From Gemmatimonadota bacterium (GTDB lineage Bacteria; Gemmatimonadota; Gemmatimonadetes; Gemmatimonadales; GWC2-71-9): a stretch of DNA of 12,842 bases. Both the position numbers and the translations under genes were made by a program. Positions 1-6,575 of the stretch are shown here, one piece after another. Each line of letters begins with the position of its first letter. Position 1 is the stretch's first letter. The notes beneath the pieces are model-generated. The model saw only the letters and a list, made by a program, of their open reading frames with translations, did not search any database and was not told where the DNA came from. The stretch spans positions 1-12,842 of the forward strand of contig JAHEFN010000036.1 in NCBI GenBank assembly GCA_024640185.1, in the 5' to 3' direction.

Positions 1-1
1 T

Positions 2-1225
2 GGCCTGCCTCGCGACCTGATCTTCATCACCGATCCGGCCAACCGACCGGTGTACATCTCCCGGGCCGCGAGTGAACTCGACCCGAGCGCCCTCCAACAG
101 GTGCTTCGAACCCTGCAGCGCAGTCCCCTGGTCACCCGAGGCGCCCTGGCCCTCGAGGGGAGCGGAGGGCCGCACCGCTACGCGATCGACACGCTGGGTG
201 GGGATGTCCAGGGGCAGATTCGGGCGGTGATGGTGGCGGCCAGGTTGGAGGGGCCACTGCGGGGACCGACACAATTGCTGCTGTCGATGCTCATCGTCTC
301 GCCGGTGATCATCCTCGCCTCGGCGATCATGGGATACTGGCTCGCTGGTCGGGTCCTGCGACCCCTGGACGTGATGGTGGGCGAGGTGGAGGCGATCCAG
401 GATGGCCGGTCGCTGCACCGCCGCCTGGCGGTGCCGCCGGGCGATGACGAGCTGAGCCGGTTGGGCGCGAACCTCAATGCGATGCTCAGCCGAGTCGAAC
501 GATCCTTCGTGGCGCTCCGGCGCTTCACTGCCGACGCCTCACACGAACTCAAGACCCCGCTGATGGTGCTGCGGGCCGGCGTGGAACGGTCGCTGACCCA
601 TCCCGAGGCACCGGAGGAGATCGTCGATGCGCTCGATGGGACCCTCCGCCAGATCAACGAAATGACGGAGATGGTCACCAACCTGCTGACACTCGCCCGG
701 GCCGATGAAGGGCGCGCCTCCCTGGTGCTCGCCACCGGTGACCTCGTGCCGCTCGTGGCGGAGGCCGGGGAGACGGCCGAGATCCTCGGCGAGTCGCAGG
801 GCGTCACGGTGTTGCTGGAGCTTCCGGAGCGGCCGGTCATGGCCGCGATCGAGGCGGGCCGGATCCGCCAATTGCTGCTCAATCTGGTCACCAATGCCGT
901 CAAGTACACCCCGGCGGGTGGCACGGTGGAGATCACCCTGGCGGCCGATGCCGAGCACGCCACGGTGGTCGTTCGTGACAGCGGGATCGGGATCGCCCCG
1001 GGGGACGTGCCACACGTGTTCGAGCGATTCTGGCGTGCCGACCCCTCTCGATCGCGCAGCGGTGATCGACCCGGGACCGGGCTTGGCTTGGCGATCTGTC
1101 AGTGGGTGACTGAGGCGCATGGGGGAACCATCGGGCTCCAGAGCCGGCCGGGGCGGGGCAGCACCTTCACGGTGTCGCTCCCCCTGCCGGGAGGGGAGCC
1201 AGCGGGGGCATCTCACGCTGGTTGA
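2..1225 (+). CDS. Two-component sensor histidine kinase, 5'-truncated by the window edge
   Basis: This is an inner-membrane sensor kinase that autophosphorylates a histidine and passes the phosphate to a response regulator. The frame is open from base 2, so the start is outside the window; 407 residues are visible and the GTG at 50 is probably internal. In visible-residue numbering there is the end of a periplasmic sensor region (1-90), a membrane segment (about 93-116), a HAMP linker (about 113-167), and a HisKA domain with SHELKTP whose phospho-acceptor is His181 (codon 542-544). The HATPase domain follows, with an N box (N294, N298), G1 DSGIGI (326-331), F box FERFW and G2 GTGLGLAI (358-365). 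All catalytic boxes are intact. The layout resembles the CusS/QseC type. The partner regulator is presumably just upstream, outside the window. The signal sensed is unknown. Confidence 0.93.
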   Translation, partial: GLPRDLIFITDPANRPVYISRAASELDPSALQQVLRTLQRSPLVTRGALALEGSGGPHRYAIDTLGGDVQGQIRAVMVAARLEGPLRGPTQLLLSMLIVSPVIILASAIMGYWLAGRVLRPLDVMVGEVEAIQDGRSLHRRLAVPPGDDELSRLGANLNAMLSRVERSFVALRRFTADASHELKTPLMVLRAGVERSLTHPEAPEEIVDALDGTLRQINEMTEMVTNLLTLARADEGRASLVLATGDLVPLVAEAGETAEILGESQGVTVLLELPERPVMAAIEAGRIRQLLLNLVTNAVKYTPAGGTVEITLAADAEHATVVVRDSGIGIAPGDVPHVFERFWRADPSRSRSGDRPGTGLGLAICQWVTEAHGGTIGLQSRPGRGSTFTVSLPLPGGEPAGASHAG

Positions 1226-1377
1226 CGGCTGATCACCCTCCGGTCGGGGTGGCGAGGGGTTCGGGGTCGCTGGGGAATGGTCCCAATGGCAGAGTCGCGG
1301 TTCTTGAGGTAGGTTGGGAGGTCTTGGCCACGCCACGCACGTTCAGGGCGACGGCGGCCTGCCCGCCTGATTCCATC

Positions 1378-1406
1378 TGTTCATCTGTTTGTCATGCAAT
1401 TGTCAT
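1378..1406 (+). promoter_or_regulatory. PhoB/OmpR-type direct-repeat operator candidate
   Basis: TTGTCAT at 1389-1395 is repeated exactly at 1400-1406, with 4 bp between copies (11-bp period, one helical turn). A weaker third copy in phase, TGTTCAT (5/7), lies at 1378-1384. Two 7-bp repeats of CTGTCAT type with a 4-bp spacer is the known architecture of the PhoB box, and winged-helix OmpR/PhoB-family regulators generally bind such tandem sites. It sits about 90 bp before the tonB start. The family assignment is inference. TTGTCA also differs from the sigma-70 -35 consensus at only one base, so one copy might simply be a -35 element. Confidence 0.5.
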
Positions 1407-1478
1407 CGTGCGGTGAGGACAGCGCGATCTGACCGGTACAGATTGCTCCCGTCATCGTATGCTTCCCGCCACATTCGT

Positions 1479-1483
1479 GGAGG
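1479..1483 (+). promoter_or_regulatory. Ribosome-binding site deciding the tonB start
   Basis: GGAGG lies 11 bases before the ATG at 1495. The alternative upstream ATG at 1459 in the same frame has no Shine-Dalgarno sequence and would add 12 residues of no TonB character, so 1495 is preferred. Confidence 0.6.
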
Positions 1484-1494
1484 TAGGTCTCCAG

Positions 1495-2217
1495 ATGTTC
1501 GAGAACCTGATCGAGTCCCAGCCGAAGAAGGAGCGAACCATCACGCAGACGATCACGTCTGTGGTGATGCACACGCTCATGATCGTGGCGGCCGTCAAGA
1601 CGACCCAGGGTGCCGCCGAGGCGGTGCAGGCGATCAACCAGCTCCCGGCGGACTTCATTCTGCCGCCGGAGCCGCCGCCGCCACCACCACCACCACCGGA
1701 GGAGCTGCCACCGGACGTCGTGGTGACCAACAACCCCCCTCCGCAGGGATTCCAGACGCTGGTGCCGCCCAAGGACCTGCCGACCGAGATCCCGCCGATC
1801 GACCTGAACGAAAAGTTCGATGCGCGTGACTTCTCCGGGCGCGGGGTCGAGGGTGGTGTGGCAAGCGGCGTCATCGGTGGCACCGGGCCGGTGCTCGATG
1901 ACGAGGTGATCAGCGGCACCACCTACTCGGTGACCGACGTCGATGATCCCGCCCAGCGGATCGGCGGTCCGGCGCCTGAATACCCCGAGATCATGCGGAC
2001 GGTGGGCATCGACGGGGTGGTCCGCCTCCGATTCGTCGTCGGGATCGACGGGCGGGCCGAAGTCGGCTCGATCACGGTGGTCTCGTCCACCAACAAGTCG
2101 TTCGACCGGAACGCGATCGACGCGATCCGGAAGTCCACGTTCAAGCCGGCGAAGATCCAGGGTCGTCCGGTGCGCCAACTCGTCGAACAGAACATCCGAT
2201 TCGCCCTCAACGGCTGA
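1495..2217 (+). CDS. tonB: TonB-family energy transducer (first copy, proline-rich)
   Basis: TonB carries energy from the ExbB-ExbD proton channel across the periplasm to outer-membrane receptors. The protein has 240 residues, close to the usual TonB length. A short N-terminal membrane segment (about 17-36) contains S22-x3-H26, the S-x3-H motif of the TonB anchor helix. It is followed by a proline-rich periplasmic stretch (57-101) with nine prolines in a row (60-68) and an acidic/glycine linker. A TonB C-terminal domain (about 155-240) contains PEYPEIMR, a G-x-V-x-L-x-F strand, the helix DRNAIDAIRKSTFKPA and the final strand. The anchor is short and ends at Lys35, weaker than in E. coli TonB. 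It heads an operon with exbB and two exbD genes, which supports the call strongly. The product lacks any visible signal-peptide cleavage site, as expected for an anchored TonB. Confidence 0.92.
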   Translation: MFENLIESQPKKERTITQTITSVVMHTLMIVAAVKTTQGAAEAVQAINQLPADFILPPEPPPPPPPPPEELPPDVVVTNNPPPQGFQTLVPPKDLPTEIPPIDLNEKFDARDFSGRGVEGGVASGVIGGTGPVLDDEVISGTTYSVTDVDDPAQRIGGPAPEYPEIMRTVGIDGVVRLRFVVGIDGRAEVGSITVVSSTNKSFDRNAIDAIRKSTFKPAKIQGRPVRQLVEQNIRFALNG

Positions 2218-2235
2218 CGACCGCCAACGCGGTCG
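2218..2235 (+). other. Hairpin in the tonB-exbB intergenic gap
   Basis: A perfect 7-bp stem (CGACCGC/GCGGTCG) with a CAAC loop begins at the base right after the tonB stop codon. No T-run follows. It may be an RNA-stability or processing element, or a weak attenuator, that sets the ratio of TonB to ExbB and ExbD. That role is inference. Confidence 0.5.
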
Positions 2236-2266
2236 CGATCCACCACACGGGAAAGGTCATAGCTCG

Positions 2267-3016
2267 ATGAATACCGATCTGCTTCATCTTTGGGAACAGG
2301 CTGGCGGCTTCGCCAAGTTCATCGTCATCACCCTGGCCATCATGTCGGTGTGGTCGCTGACGGTGACCCTCCAGAAGCTCATCAAGGTCAAGAAGAGCGA
2401 GAAGGAGACCCGGAAGTTTGCACCGCAGTTCTCCCGTGCCATCCAGGAGGAGAACCTGGATCAGGCGATCGCCCTGGCCGAGAAGAACAAGGTCTCCCAC
2501 GTCGCCAGGGTGCTGGGTGGCGCCCTCTCCGAGGTGAAGCCGCTGCTTCGCGACCGTGCGACCATCACCGCAGCCGACATCAATTCGGCCGAGCGGGCGG
2601 TTGAGCGCCAGATGATGATCATGCTCGCCGAGTTCAAGCGCGGTTCAGGCATCCTGGCCACCGTCGGTTCGACCGCCCCGTTCGTCGGGCTGCTCGGCAC
2701 CACCATGGGCATTGTGAACGCCTTCCAGGCGATGTCGGCCGGTGGCGCATCGGGTGGTCTTGCGGGGATCGGCGCCGGTATCGCCGAGGCGCTGATCACC
2801 ACCGCATTCGGACTGCTCGTGGCGATCCCGGCGGTCTGGGCCTACAACTACTTCACGACCAAGGTCGAGAACCTCTCCGTCGAGATGACCTACACCTCGA
2901 AGGAGTTGATCGACTACCTGATCAAGAGCGTCGGCAGCGAGTTCGGCCGGTCGATCTTCACCAAGGAGTTCCAGGCGCAGAAGGCGGTGAGTGGCAGTGG
3001 CCATATCCACAGCTGA
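2267..3016 (+). CDS. exbB: ExbB / MotA-TolQ-ExbB family proton channel subunit
   Basis: ExbB is the inner-membrane scaffold that, with ExbD, conducts protons to energise TonB. The protein has 249 residues, the normal ExbB length. Three membrane segments are visible (about 17-36, 127-152 and 168-195) with a large cytoplasmic part between the first two. Segments two and three carry the family signatures: GSTAPFVGLLGTTMGIVNAF (about 134-153) and GIAEALITTAFGLLVAIPAV (171-190). The ATG at 2267 has GGGAAAGG ten bases upstream. The same frame stays open far upstream over the end of tonB, but that part does not resemble ExbB. It lies 49 bp after tonB and its end overlaps the next gene. TolQ is an alternative, but no tolA, tolB or pal gene is present. 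Confidence 0.94.
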   Translation: MNTDLLHLWEQAGGFAKFIVITLAIMSVWSLTVTLQKLIKVKKSEKETRKFAPQFSRAIQEENLDQAIALAEKNKVSHVARVLGGALSEVKPLLRDRATITAADINSAERAVERQMMIMLAEFKRGSGILATVGSTAPFVGLLGTTMGIVNAFQAMSAGGASGGLAGIGAGIAEALITTAFGLLVAIPAVWAYNYFTTKVENLSVEMTYTSKELIDYLIKSVGSEFGRSIFTKEFQAQKAVSGSGHIHS

Positions 3017-3437
3017 GGGCGGCGGATCGTCCGTCAACGCGAACATCAACGTCGTTCCGATGATCGACATCATGCTCGTGCTCCTCATCATCTTCATGAT
3101 CGTGACCCCGGTCATCTCGGCGGGATTCACCGCCACGATGCCGTCCGGCTCGAACGTGACCTCCCAGGCCGAGGAGGATGACGAGATCACCCTCGGCATC
3201 GACAACCAGGGGGCCTTCTTCGTCAATGGCACGTCACGCAGCACGGCGGACGCCGAGGCGGAGTTGCGGTCGCTCTACGCCAATCGGGAGACGGACAAGC
3301 TGCTCTACTTCAAGGCCGACGCCGGGTTGCCCTACGAGGTGGTCCAGCAGGGGATCGAGATGGGCCGGCGTGCCGGGGCGCGAGTGCTGGTGGCGATCAT
3401 CGACCGGCGCGGCGGCCTCGCCGGTGAGGAGGAATAG
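2991..3437 (+). CDS. exbD: ExbD / TolR family biopolymer transport protein (first copy)
   Basis: ExbD dimers sit inside the ExbB pentamer and couple proton flow to TonB. This 148-residue protein has a short cytoplasmic tail, one membrane helix (about 22-42) and a periplasmic domain. The helix begins with the family motif NVVPMIDIMLVLLIIFM. Asp26 is placed like the essential proton-carrying aspartate of ExbD (Asp25 in E. coli). The start is GTG at 2991, overlapping exbB by 26 bases. GTG at 2997 is equally possible and has GGTGAG upstream. The overlap implies translational coupling with exbB. The periplasmic part ends in Lys/Asp-rich strands typical of ExbD/TolR. Confidence 0.92.
   Translation: MAVAISTAEGGGSSVNANINVVPMIDIMLVLLIIFMIVTPVISAGFTATMPSGSNVTSQAEEDDEITLGIDNQGAFFVNGTSRSTADAEAELRSLYANRETDKLLYFKADAGLPYEVVQQGIEMGRRAGARVLVAIIDRRGGLAGEEE
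3426..3433 (+). promoter_or_regulatory. Strong ribosome-binding site of the second exbD
   Basis: GAGGAGGA, the strongest Shine-Dalgarno sequence in this operon, lies 6 bases before the ATG at 3440 and inside the last codons of the first exbD. It suggests the second ExbD is translated at least as well as the first. Confidence 0.6.
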
Positions 3438-3439
3438 CC

Positions 3440-3853
3440 ATGGGCATGAGCACTGGGTCGTCTGGCGGCGTCAACAATGAGATCAACGTCGTGCCGATGA
3501 TCGACATCCTCCTTGTGTTGCTGATCATCTTCATGATCGTCAATGCACTGAGCAGGACGGTCATCGAGGTGAACATCCCACCTGAGCAAACGGCTTCGAC
3601 CGCCGCCTCGGCCAGCATCCAACTCGTGCTGGAGCTCAAGGAAGATGGTTCCTACGCGATCAACGGACAGACGCCGTTTCCCTTGACGCAGTTGGACACC
3701 GAGATCCACACCTTGTACGACAACCGGCCGGCGAAGGTGATCTTCGTCAAGCCGTCGGGGAATCGGTCTTATGGTGACGTCATGGAGGCCATCGACATCG
3801 TCAAGGGGGCCGGCGTCCAGATCGTCGGATTCACCCCGATTGAGGCCAACTGA
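3440..3853 (+). CDS. exbD: ExbD / TolR family biopolymer transport protein (second copy)
   Basis: This is a second, shorter ExbD of 137 residues. Its single membrane helix has the motif NVVPMIDILLVLLIIFM, almost the same as in the first copy. Asp22 is the predicted proton-carrying residue. The periplasmic part (about 45-137) differs clearly from the first copy and ends in GVQIVGFTP, close to the usual ExbD C-terminal strand. It starts 2 bases after the first exbD stop. Operons with two exbD genes are known in several phyla, where the copies may form heterodimers or serve different TonB proteins. Which applies here cannot be seen. Confidence 0.92.
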   Translation: MGMSTGSSGGVNNEINVVPMIDILLVLLIIFMIVNALSRTVIEVNIPPEQTASTAASASIQLVLELKEDGSYAINGQTPFPLTQLDTEIHTLYDNRPAKVIFVKPSGNRSYGDVMEAIDIVKGAGVQIVGFTPIEAN

Positions 3854-3860
3854 GGCTGGC

Positions 3861-4664
3861 ATGACCGCGGATGCGGTGGTGCCCGACGCGGGCGTCCCCC
3901 AGAGGGACGTCCGCGTCGCTGCGTTTCTGCCGATCACGGTCCGGCGCTCACCGGCGATGGCCCTGGCCTCGGTGCTGTTGCACGTGCTGCTGGTGGTGCT
4001 CCTGGTCCGCGTTGGGATGACGGTCGCCGAGGAGCGGGGCAATCCGCTGCTCGGCTTTCTTGAACAGCAACCCGGCGGCGGAGGCGGCGGCGGCACCGGA
4101 GGGAGCAACTACCTGGCGATCGAGAAGCCCACGCCCCCTCCACCCGTGGAGGTGCCCGAAGAGGTCGTGGCCCCCATCGTGGTACCCGCCGTGGTCCCCG
4201 AGCCGGCAGAGGCGCCAGAGGAGGTGCCGGAGGTGCTCCCGGCCGCCGCGCCGGACCCCGTTGGGGGGTCGCCGGGTGAGGGCGGTGGCAGCGGTGGCGG
4301 TGTCGGCACCGGTGAGGGGACCGGGACCGGCAGTGGTGTCGGCGCCGGTAGTGGCGGCGGCCGTGGTGGTGGCATGGGCGGCGGTGGTCGGCTTGGATCG
4401 CCGCCAGAACTGCGGGGCCTGGCGATCCCCCCGCTCGACAACGTGCCCAAGCAGTTGCGCGGGCTCAATTTCAAGGTGACCTTCTGGGTCGATGCCGGTG
4501 GTCGGGTGACCGACCTCGTCGTCGAACCCGAAATCTCAGACCGCAACTACGCCCGCAGGTTCGACGAAGTCATGCGGGAATACCGATTCAAGCCGGCCCG
4601 CGACGGTGACGGCCGAATCGTTGCCGGTGTGCTCCCCATCGACGTCCACCTCCCAGAGAGCTGA
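3861..4664 (+). CDS. TonB-like energy transducer (second copy, glycine-rich linker)
   Basis: This is a second TonB-type protein of 267 residues. One N-terminal anchor helix (about 31-53) contains S37-x3-H41, the motif of TonB anchors. The periplasmic linker starts with Pro/Glu/Val-rich sequence (90-133) but then becomes almost pure glycine and serine (about 135-178), unlike the first copy. The C-terminal domain (about 185-267) has the TonB-like pattern of two strands, a helix and FKPA, but lacks the PxYP motif that usually opens the domain. It starts 7 bases after exbD, with a weak GAGG site at 3852-3855. The same frame is open upstream inside exbD but is not TonB-like there. Its stop overlaps the next start (TGATG). 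A TolA-like role is possible but less likely without other tol genes. Confidence 0.8.
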   Translation: MTADAVVPDAGVPQRDVRVAAFLPITVRRSPAMALASVLLHVLLVVLLVRVGMTVAEERGNPLLGFLEQQPGGGGGGGTGGSNYLAIEKPTPPPPVEVPEEVVAPIVVPAVVPEPAEAPEEVPEVLPAAAPDPVGGSPGEGGGSGGGVGTGEGTGTGSGVGAGSGGGRGGGMGGGGRLGSPPELRGLAIPPLDNVPKQLRGLNFKVTFWVDAGGRVTDLVVEPEISDRNYARRFDEVMREYRFKPARDGDGRIVAGVLPIDVHLPES

Positions 4665-6157
4665 TGCAACTCTTCCAGACAAAACCGATCGAGGCGGAAA
4701 CCGACCGCGGATTGATCCGCAGCCTCGGCGCCGGCGATCTCGTGATGCTGGCCATCGGCGCCGTGATCGGTGCCGGCATCTTTTCCTCCCTCGGGACCGC
4801 GGCGGCCGGTGAGTTCGCTGCCGATGGCACGATGGTGCGAGCCGGAGCCGGGCCGGCGCTGATCCTCTCGTTCGTGCTCCTCGGTTTTGCCGTGGGTCTG
4901 GCGGCGCTCTGCTACGCCGAGCTCGCCTCGATGATCCCGCAGGCCGGGTCGGCCTATACCTACACCTTCGCCACCATGGGCGAGTTCCTCGCGTGGATCA
5001 TCGGCTGGGACCTGATCCTCGAGTACGCCGTCGGCAACATCGCCGTCGCGGTGGCATGGAGTGGGTATTTCGCCTCGGTGCTGAGCGGCTTCGGGATCAC
5101 GATGCCCGGCTGGTTGAGTCACGGCTACCTGCAGGCGAAACTGTCGCAGGATCCGGCGGTCAACGGCTTGCTCGAGTCGGCGCCGCAGCTCTTCGGCATC
5201 CCGGTGATCGTCAACCTGCCGGCGTTCCTGATCGTCGCCGCGATCACCTGGGTGCTCTATCTGGGTGTCCGTGAGAGCGCCCGAGCCAACAACGTCATGG
5301 TGGTCGTCAAGCTGCTGGTGCTGGGGCTCTTCGTGATCATCGGGGCACAGCACATCAACCCCGACAACTACACCCCATTTGCCCCCAACGGTTTCCGCGG
5401 CATCCACCAAGGCGCCGCGATCGTCTTCTTCGCCTACATCGGCTTCGACGCGGTGTCGACCGCCGCCGAGGAAACGAAGAACCCCCAACGAAACCTGCCG
5501 ATCGGCATCCTCGGGGGACTCGCGATCTGTACCCTCATCTACGTGATTGTCGGTGCGGTGGCGGTGGGCCTCGTCCCCTATCAGGACCTCGCCTCGAGTG
5601 ATCCCCTCGCCCACGCGCTCTCGCTGGCGGGCTTGGAGAAGACCAGTTGGATCGTGGCAGCCGGCGCGGTGATCTCCCTCACGGCGGTCCTGCTGGTGTT
5701 CCAGTTCGGGCAGCCGCGGATCCTCTTCTCCATGGCGAAGGATGGGCTGATGCCGAGGTGGGCAGCCAAGATCCACCCCAAGCGGCACGTCCCACACATC
5801 ACCACGATCGGGGTCGGACTGCTCGTGGCGCTCGGTGCGATGGTCGCCGAGGAGAACATGATCTACGACCTGACCAACATCGGGACCTTGTTCGCGTTCT
5901 TCCTGGTCTGTCTCGCCGTGCTGGTGCTGCGCATCAAGCAGCCGGATCGGCCCCGCTCATTCCGGGTGCCATTTGTCTGGGTGGTGGCTCCGTTGGGTGC
6001 CGCTGCGTGTCTCTTCATCATGAAGGGACTGCCAAGGACCGCATGGGAGCGGTTCGGCATCTGGCTGACGTTGGGGGTCATCGCCTACTTCGCCTATGGC
6101 TACCGGCATTCGGTGCTCAGGACGGGCAAGCCGATCGAGACCGCCAGTCTGGACTGA
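4664..6157 (+). CDS. APC-family amino acid permease (cationic amino acid transporter type)
   Basis: This is an inner-membrane secondary transporter of 497 residues with about 12 predicted membrane helices and the typical APC fold. The first helix carries GAVIGAGIF (32-40), the unwound substrate-binding motif of APC transporters. The N-terminal stretch LIRSLGAGDLVMLAIG and the later FFAYIGFDAVSTAAEE and NPQRNLPIGI motifs match the CAT subfamily (2.A.3.3), which includes bacterial ApcT- and YfnA-like proteins. Substrate is likely an amino acid; which one cannot be told. The ATG overlaps the stop of the TonB-like gene (TGATG at 4662-4666), so it is probably translationally coupled and the last gene of the TonB operon. 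A strong stem-loop follows 46 bases after its stop. Confidence 0.93.
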   Translation: MQLFQTKPIEAETDRGLIRSLGAGDLVMLAIGAVIGAGIFSSLGTAAAGEFAADGTMVRAGAGPALILSFVLLGFAVGLAALCYAELASMIPQAGSAYTYTFATMGEFLAWIIGWDLILEYAVGNIAVAVAWSGYFASVLSGFGITMPGWLSHGYLQAKLSQDPAVNGLLESAPQLFGIPVIVNLPAFLIVAAITWVLYLGVRESARANNVMVVVKLLVLGLFVIIGAQHINPDNYTPFAPNGFRGIHQGAAIVFFAYIGFDAVSTAAEETKNPQRNLPIGILGGLAICTLIYVIVGAVAVGLVPYQDLASSDPLAHALSLAGLEKTSWIVAAGAVISLTAVLLVFQFGQPRILFSMAKDGLMPRWAAKIHPKRHVPHITTIGVGLLVALGAMVAEENMIYDLTNIGTLFAFFLVCLAVLVLRIKQPDRPRSFRVPFVWVVAPLGAAACLFIMKGLPRTAWERFGIWLTLGVIAYFAYGYRHSVLRTGKPIETASLD

Positions 6158-6203
6158 CACCCCAGGCGATCGATGACAGACGATCGATGATACCGTGCGC
6201 GAC

Positions 6204-6237
6204 AAGGGCCGGCTTCCCCCTCGGGAAGCCGGCCCTT
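6204..6237. terminator. Strong stem-loop, likely terminator for the permease operon
   Basis: A perfect 15-bp inverted repeat (AAGGGCCGGCTTCCC and its complement) with the 4-base loop CCTC at 6219-6222. It stands 46 bases after the permease stop between convergent genes, so it could end transcription from either side. No T-tract follows on either strand, so it is not a textbook intrinsic terminator. Confidence 0.7.
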
Positions 6238-6296
6238 GCTGCCTGATGCTCGTGAGCCAACGGGCTTCACGCGACGCGGTTCGCGCGTCTCCGCTC

Positions 6297-6324
6297 CTCT
6301 GCTCCGAGGCGGCACCACCTCGAC
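6297..6324 (+). repeat. 28-bp repeat, copy 1
   Basis: Matches 6414-6441 at 26 of 28 positions. It runs directly into the first 85-bp copy, overlapping it by 3 bases. Confidence 0.75.
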
Positions 6325-6406
6325 GCGCGGCGAAGCACCGACCTTCGCTCCTCGAGGGTGCCCCTCTCCGCGGAGCGCCGTCAAAGCACGATCGTCGTCG
6401 CCGGTC
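6322..6406 (+). repeat. 85-bp perfect direct repeat, copy 1
   Basis: Identical over 85 bases to 6491-6575 (offset 169). It contains short palindromes: CGAAG/CTTCG hairpin arms (6331-6347), CCTCGAGG (6350-6357) and CTCCGCGGAG (6366-6375). No coding explanation is seen. Confidence 0.92.
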
Positions 6407-6413
6407 TCCACTG

Positions 6414-6441
6414 CTCTGCTCCGAGGTGGCACCAACTCGAC
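6414..6441 (+). repeat. 28-bp repeat, copy 2
   Basis: Second copy of 6297-6324 with two mismatches. Here it is followed by about 50 bp of other sequence before the second 85-bp copy. Confidence 0.75.
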
Positions 6442-6490
6442 TCACGGCGGTCGGATTCGCCGCACTCGGTCTCTCCGTCCGTGGGCGAGT

Positions 6491-6575
6491 GACGCGCGGC
6501 GAAGCACCGACCTTCGCTCCTCGAGGGTGCCCCTCTCCGCGGAGCGCCGTCAAAGCACGATCGTCGTCGCCGGTC
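6491..6575 (+). repeat. 85-bp perfect direct repeat, copy 2
   Basis: Identical to 6322-6406. Its last six bases, CCGGTC, begin the 7-bp tandem array that follows. Confidence 0.92.

Larger units (their letters stand above)
1226..1494. other. Intergenic region between kinase gene and tonB operon
   Basis: This 269-bp stretch has no convincing gene. A 64-codon frame across it (1222-1416) overlaps the direct repeats at 1378-1406 and resembles no family I know. The left part is G-rich with only a weak possible hairpin (CACCC/GGGTG) shortly after the kinase stop. The right part is more AT-rich than its surroundings and holds the repeats listed separately and the tonB ribosome-binding site. It most likely carries the operon promoter, but I see no confident -10 element. 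Confidence 0.6.

Noticed and set aside
1222..1416. 64-codon frame after the kinase gene
   Set aside because: No ribosome-binding site or recognisable sequence; it overlaps the probable operator.
1943..2266. Extended ExbB frame beginning within tonB
   Set aside because: The extra part is Arg/Ser-rich out-of-frame tonB sequence; the ATG at 2267 gives a normal ExbB.
2267..4664. Tol-Pal cell-envelope system instead of TonB
   Set aside because: No tolB, pal or ybgF-like gene is present, the operon starts with a clear TonB, and there is a TonB-dependent receptor in the same window.
4547..5797. 416-codon antisense frame opposite the permease
   Set aside because: Asp/His/Arg-rich translation typical of a shadow frame in GC-rich DNA; the opposite strand encodes a clear 12-helix permease.
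6322..6575. CRISPR array
   Set aside because: Only two copies of a long 85-bp unit, no set of short repeats with regular spacers, and no cas genes.
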